Assembly: GCA_002298545.1 (NCBI GenBank)
Contig: DBKQ01000105.1
Coordinates: 1 to 18,961 of the forward strand
Direction of reading: 5' to 3'
Source of the DNA: Prevotella sp. UBA746
Lineage (GTDB): Bacteria; Bacteroidota; Bacteroidia; Bacteroidales; Bacteroidaceae
DNA length: 18,961 nt
In this document: positions 15,325 to 18,961 of the stretch, piece after piece
How the letters are laid out: every line of letters begins with the position of its first letter
Numbering within the stretch: position 1 is the stretch's first letter
The notes under the pieces: model-generated
What the model was told of the DNA's origin: nothing
The model's input: only the letters and a program-made list of their open reading frames with translations
Database searches by the model: none
Translations under genes and position numbers: made by a program

Positions 15325-17280
15325 ATGAGAGTAAAATTTTCTATATCGATATTGGCAGCATTGCTCCTTATGACAGCGACGAGTTGTAGTGACAACGATG
15401 ATAATCCTTCTGTGCCTGAGGGATACATTTCTGACAAGCTACCAACAAATGACGTAATAAAGAAAATCGTTTCGGGGGCATATCTCGAATACGGCAGTCC
15501 GGAGAACGACGACTTTGCCGAGGCAGTGATGATAAGACACACCTCAGGAAAGGCAATCGCCAATAGCGATAAGGTAAAAAGCGTATTTATCGACAAAGCG
15601 GTGTTGGGGACAATGGCAAACGACGACTACGAGAATATCGTGGCGTATATCATGACCGGCAAGACCTTGCTCGTGGTTAATCCTACTGTTGAAGCTTGGA
15701 ACAAGTTTGCATACAATATCGCCGTGGCTTATACGAACATGACGAGAGACGACAAACTGCCAGACAACTATGCTGAAGAGGGGAAGAACTTCCTGAATAT
15801 GCTGGTTCGCGACGTGAGACTTGCCCGCACTGGCGACATCTATGGACTTCCTATAGTGAAGACCGACAAAATGGGCATGGGGGATGTGTTCTCGAGTATT
15901 CTGACAATTCGTGGAAATGTTATACGCAGTTACGACAACGACATTCTGCAGAAAGCCGACTCGCTGACTACTGCAGAATATAAATACGACAAAAACGGTA
16001 ATCTTGTTTCTTCATCCGTTGACGACAAGGCGCAGGCGGTAATGCCGGAATGTGAGGCAAATGACTACTCCGTTGGACTTATGGCCGACGACATTGCGGA
16101 GCGTATAGAGAAGGGCGACAACAGTAATGGTGCTGACAAGGTTCCGGCAACAAGAGCAGAAACAGGTGATTTGAAGAGTTTGATGGAAGCCCAGGAATTC
16201 TCACGCGTGTTCCGTGCCGACAACTTTGCATCACCAACAAGCTTGTACGACCGTCGCTCGTGTATTGTAGAGACTAATTATTACATCTGGGCAGTTTACG
16301 ACTTCAATAAGGACACAGACTACTACATCGTTCATCAGGTGATAACCTCGCACAATGGTGACCTTGAATGTACTGAGGGCACTCAGGGCTGGGACCGCGT
16401 GATTGGGGACAATATGTATCTCGGCTCATGGGCTGGCGACATGGCAAACAATATCAACCTGCTTGACGAAAAGGGAAATCCCGTAGACAACGTTAGCATT
16501 ATCGACCCTCAGCCAACAACGCATCTCGGCACGGCAAGCCATACCACAGGCATAAACTATTCGTTCAGCGGAAATCTGGGACTTAACGTGCTCGGTCTTA
16601 ACGGTGGTGTTGCTGGTTCGTTCGGCTTCACCGACTCTTATACCACTTCCACTCCAGACTATGCCACAGAGCTGAAAACATCCGGTTCGAATATAAAATG
16701 GAAGTTCAATGCCGCGAATGCCTACATCAAGGGACATTTTGCATGGGAAAGTAAGAATGCGACACATGAAGTGATACCATATTGCTACCGCAATGACTGT
16801 ACCTTCAACCAGTCGTTCATCTACACCGTGAAGAATCCCAAATCTGAAAGGTACATGCTTGATGCATACACATCTCTCGACCTCGTGAACTATGAGGGAG
16901 TAAATACATGGTTCTACATGACCGACAAATACAGCAACTACCGGAGCGACATAAAATACAGTTTTCTGCTCAACCCGCCAACCCGCCACAAGTCAGACTG
17001 GTACATGTCTATAGATGTGCCGCAGGGCATCTCGCAGGAGAGCGTACGCAGGTTTCTGGAGTCGCACTATGGCAAATACTGGAAGGAATCATTCACCTGC
17101 TATACATTCTCCGAGGGTGACGTCTTGCCGGTATATGGCGTGATGAATTCGCTGAAACACGATATCCTGAACGACAAGGCTTCATGGAAGTCTGCCGGCT
17201 TCGTGGGCAAGTTCAAAATCTACGTGCATCCAAGTACTTCGTCAGAAGTGGTGAAACAGTTTGACTTTACCGTGGAGTAA
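15325..17280 (+). CDS. Lipoprotein with leukocidin/alpha-hemolysin-like pore-forming domain
   Basis: 651 residues. The signal peptide ends in lipobox TATSC (Cys21), followed by SDNDDN, an acidic signal that in Bacteroidota directs lipoproteins to the cell surface. Residues about 25-260 form a helical/mixed region I do not recognise. A polar linker (about 260-282) contains VPATRAE with Arg277. Residues about 313-550 closely follow the layout of leukocidin-family beta-pore-forming toxins: a stem-like hairpin from Tyr412 to Tyr446 (YSFSGN ... GG ... TPDYAT) with alternating hydrophobic residues, then IKWKF (457-461), FNQSFIYTV (494-502) and IKYSF (543-547). In S. aureus alpha-hemolysin the matching marks, from memory, are YGFNGN ... 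GG ... PDFKT, VGWKV, FSPDFATV and YKIDW, in the same order and with nearly the same stem length. A C-terminal domain (about 560-651) is unassigned. Membrane attack on other cells is an inference. Confidence 0.72.
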   Translation: MRVKFSISILAALLLMTATSCSDNDDNPSVPEGYISDKLPTNDVIKKIVSGAYLEYGSPENDDFAEAVMIRHTSGKAIANSDKVKSVFIDKAVLGTMANDDYENIVAYIMTGKTLLVVNPTVEAWNKFAYNIAVAYTNMTRDDKLPDNYAEEGKNFLNMLVRDVRLARTGDIYGLPIVKTDKMGMGDVFSSILTIRGNVIRSYDNDILQKADSLTTAEYKYDKNGNLVSSSVDDKAQAVMPECEANDYSVGLMADDIAERIEKGDNSNGADKVPATRAETGDLKSLMEAQEFSRVFRADNFASPTSLYDRRSCIVETNYYIWAVYDFNKDTDYYIVHQVITSHNGDLECTEGTQGWDRVIGDNMYLGSWAGDMANNINLLDEKGNPVDNVSIIDPQPTTHLGTASHTTGINYSFSGNLGLNVLGLNGGVAGSFGFTDSYTTSTPDYATELKTSGSNIKWKFNAANAYIKGHFAWESKNATHEVIPYCYRNDCTFNQSFIYTVKNPKSERYMLDAYTSLDLVNYEGVNTWFYMTDKYSNYRSDIKYSFLLNPPTRHKSDWYMSIDVPQGISQESVRRFLESHYGKYWKESFTCYTFSEGDVLPVYGVMNSLKHDILNDKASWKSAGFVGKFKIYVHPSTSSEVVKQFDFTVE

Positions 17281-17318
17281 CGACGGTATTTAAAACAAAT
17301 AATCTATACCTTTATACT

Positions 17319-18961
17319 ATGCTAAGACAACGATATATCTATATTTTTTTATTCCTTGTTTTCTCTGTATCCATTAGTGCGGCAGATTTGCCGCACTATT
17401 CCTTTACGTCATACAACAGTGATTTTGGCTTTGTGCAAAAAGAGGTGATGAAGATAATGCAAGACCGCAACGGACAGATGTGGTTTGCCACCTGGGATGG
17501 ACTTTACCGCTTCGATGGCTATAGCTTTTCCAATTATAAGGCTCGTCCAGGCGACGGTATACGTTTGGAGAGCAACCGCCTGGAGAGTATCTCTGAAGAT
17601 GGCGACAATATATGGATGCGGGGTTACAACGGAAGTATCTCCCGCTTCAACAAGCGTACGATGCACATTGACAATTTACCGATGAGCAACTACGTGGCAC
17701 AGGAAGAGCAAGCCTTGCCCGGTGGCGGAGTGATGGTTAGAATGGCAGATGGAAGAGTTGTAGTGGCTAAGGTAGACCGTTCTGATGATAAGATAATGGA
17801 AAGTGTGGTGTTCAGACAGAAGGGTGTTAGCGTAAGGAATGTTGTTGTGGGGAAAGATGGAACGCTGTGGATTCTTACCACTCATGGAACTTGGCTATAT
17901 AATCCGTCGAAACGTAAAGTAGAAAAGATTTTCAGTGGGATTGAATGCAGCAGTATGTCTTTTGGAAAATGTAAAAGTATCTTTTGTTGTTCAAGAGGAC
18001 ATTATGTCGTCTTGGAAGGCGGAAAAACGGTTAGAAGAAAACTTCCTACACCATTTCCCGTCAGTTCGGCGGTATTTCTCCGCAACGGCAAGTTATTGCT
18101 CTCGACACTTGGCGACGGACTGTTCCTTGTCGGTAGAGATAATACCGTGGAGCGGCATTTTACGACAGCCAACAGTAATCTTGCCTCAAACCACATATCT
18201 CGATTGCAGTGCGACCGTTTTAGTGATGTATGGTTCTGTACCAACAAACCAGGCGTAATGCGCTATTGTCATACCACTGGAGAACTTCAGAGTCTTCATC
18301 TTCAGGGAGAGTTTAGCGGTGATCCTTCAATGTGGCGCAACGACATAAAGATTATGGAAGATTCAAGAGGAAATCTCTGGCTCACACCTTCCGGAAACGG
18401 CATGGCAATGTATGACAGAAGGAACAACCGGCTTGTACCGTTCCTTGACCAAAACCGTCATTATGCCTGGACTGCCGAGAATACAGTAATCGACATGTTT
18501 GTGGATAGGCAAGACAACGTATGGTTCTGTGGAAAATATACGGGACTGCAAAAGGCTACATACAATGCACCGCAATTTAATACCCTAAACCATGTGGTGC
18601 CAACAGAGAGCGGACGTGATGTAAGAGGCGTGTTCCAGGATTCCAAAGGACGGATATGGCTCGGTGCAAAGAGTGGAGTGGTCAGTGTGTACGACAGTCA
18701 GCTGCGTTTTATCGGCAATCTTACGGCAGACGGCAAACTGTCGGCATCCTTCGCTTCACAGGTAGGTCATGCCTATGCCTTTGCTGAACAGAAAAACGGA
18801 GTGATATGGATAGCAACAAAGTTCAGTGGACTTCTTCGTCTGCAACCTTCGGGGGTAAATACCTTCCGCCTCAAGCGGTTTACAGCCGACGGCAGTCGCT
18901 ATAGTCTGCCTCACAACGATGTCTTCTCTCTTTGTATCGACCGTCATAACCGACTTTGGGG
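17319..18961 (+). CDS. Two-component sensor with regulator-propeller repeats (partial, 3' end beyond window)
   Basis: The first 547 codons are visible; the frame is open to the window edge. A signal peptide (about 1-21, ending SISAA) targets the N-terminal part to the periplasm. The visible part is built of two-component-regulator propeller repeats, each with an aromatic-Gly pattern like GQMWFATWDGLYRF. The conserved Trp residues are at 55, 184, 305, 354, 402, 447, 497 and 547. This is the ligand-sensing half of hybrid two-component systems (HTCS) or related Y_Y_Y-type sensors, which in Bacteroidota usually control adjacent glycan or surface genes. The kinase, receiver and DNA-binding parts would lie beyond the window and are not seen. 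The start is 38 bp after the pore-forming-type lipoprotein gene, with no terminator between, so they may be co-transcribed. Confidence 0.88.
   Translation, partial: MLRQRYIYIFLFLVFSVSISAADLPHYSFTSYNSDFGFVQKEVMKIMQDRNGQMWFATWDGLYRFDGYSFSNYKARPGDGIRLESNRLESISEDGDNIWMRGYNGSISRFNKRTMHIDNLPMSNYVAQEEQALPGGGVMVRMADGRVVVAKVDRSDDKIMESVVFRQKGVSVRNVVVGKDGTLWILTTHGTWLYNPSKRKVEKIFSGIECSSMSFGKCKSIFCCSRGHYVVLEGGKTVRRKLPTPFPVSSAVFLRNGKLLLSTLGDGLFLVGRDNTVERHFTTANSNLASNHISRLQCDRFSDVWFCTNKPGVMRYCHTTGELQSLHLQGEFSGDPSMWRNDIKIMEDSRGNLWLTPSGNGMAMYDRRNNRLVPFLDQNRHYAWTAENTVIDMFVDRQDNVWFCGKYTGLQKATYNAPQFNTLNHVVPTESGRDVRGVFQDSKGRIWLGAKSGVVSVYDSQLRFIGNLTADGKLSASFASQVGHAYAFAEQKNGVIWIATKFSGLLRLQPSGVNTFRLKRFTADGSRYSLPHNDVFSLCIDRHNRLW

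Noticed and set aside
16426..16989. Minus-strand open frame of 187 codons inside the lipoprotein gene
   Set aside because: It is antisense to the clearest part of the pore-forming-like domain, and its translation shows no secretion signal or motif.

Overview
The window comes from a member of the Bacteroidota, most likely Prevotella in the broad sense. This rests on a SusC/SusD pair, lipoproteins with an acidic stretch after the lipidated Cys, a gingipain-type C25 protease, proteins with type IX-secretion-like C-termini, a two-component-regulator propeller protein, weak Shine-Dalgarno sites and repeated TAnnTTTG promoter boxes. The genus is inferred from overall style and cannot be proved here.

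Layout. 42-455 (-): small DUF805 membrane protein. 456-921: gene-free stretch with its promoter, a 3 x 22 bp tandem repeat, a perfect hairpin and a strong terminator for the next minus-strand operon. 922-3320 (-): two-gene operon of a secreted pectin methylesterase (CE8) and a secreted alpha/beta-hydrolase esterase. 3321-3736: divergent control region with a palindromic element and two TATCTTTGCA boxes. 3737-8307 (+): SusC-like TonB-dependent transporter and SusD-like lipoprotein. Together these form a small polysaccharide-utilisation locus whose likely substrate is esterified pectin. A bidirectional terminator closes it at about 8337-8377.

8406-11469 (-): a markedly AT-rich block with a C25 (gingipain-family) cysteine protease and, 31 bp downstream, a small secreted protein of unknown function. 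Each has a different C-terminal tail that looks like a secretion or sorting signal. 11470-11772 is non-coding and holds the protease promoter and a perfect 17-bp inverted repeat. 11773-13242 (-): an alpha-D-phosphohexomutase with atypical active-site loops. 13379-14983 (-): a lemA-htpX operon (membrane quality control) ending in a strong terminator.

15325-17280 (+): a 651-residue lipoprotein, probably surface exposed. Its residues about 313-550 look like a leukocidin / alpha-hemolysin-type beta-pore-forming toxin, including a membrane-inserting stem hairpin. This is the most interesting item in the window. Only 38 bp downstream, 17319 to the window end (+) encodes the N-terminal propeller half of a two-component sensor, probably of the hybrid (HTCS) or a related type, cut off by the window edge. 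No tRNA, rRNA, CRISPR array or complete insertion sequence was seen.
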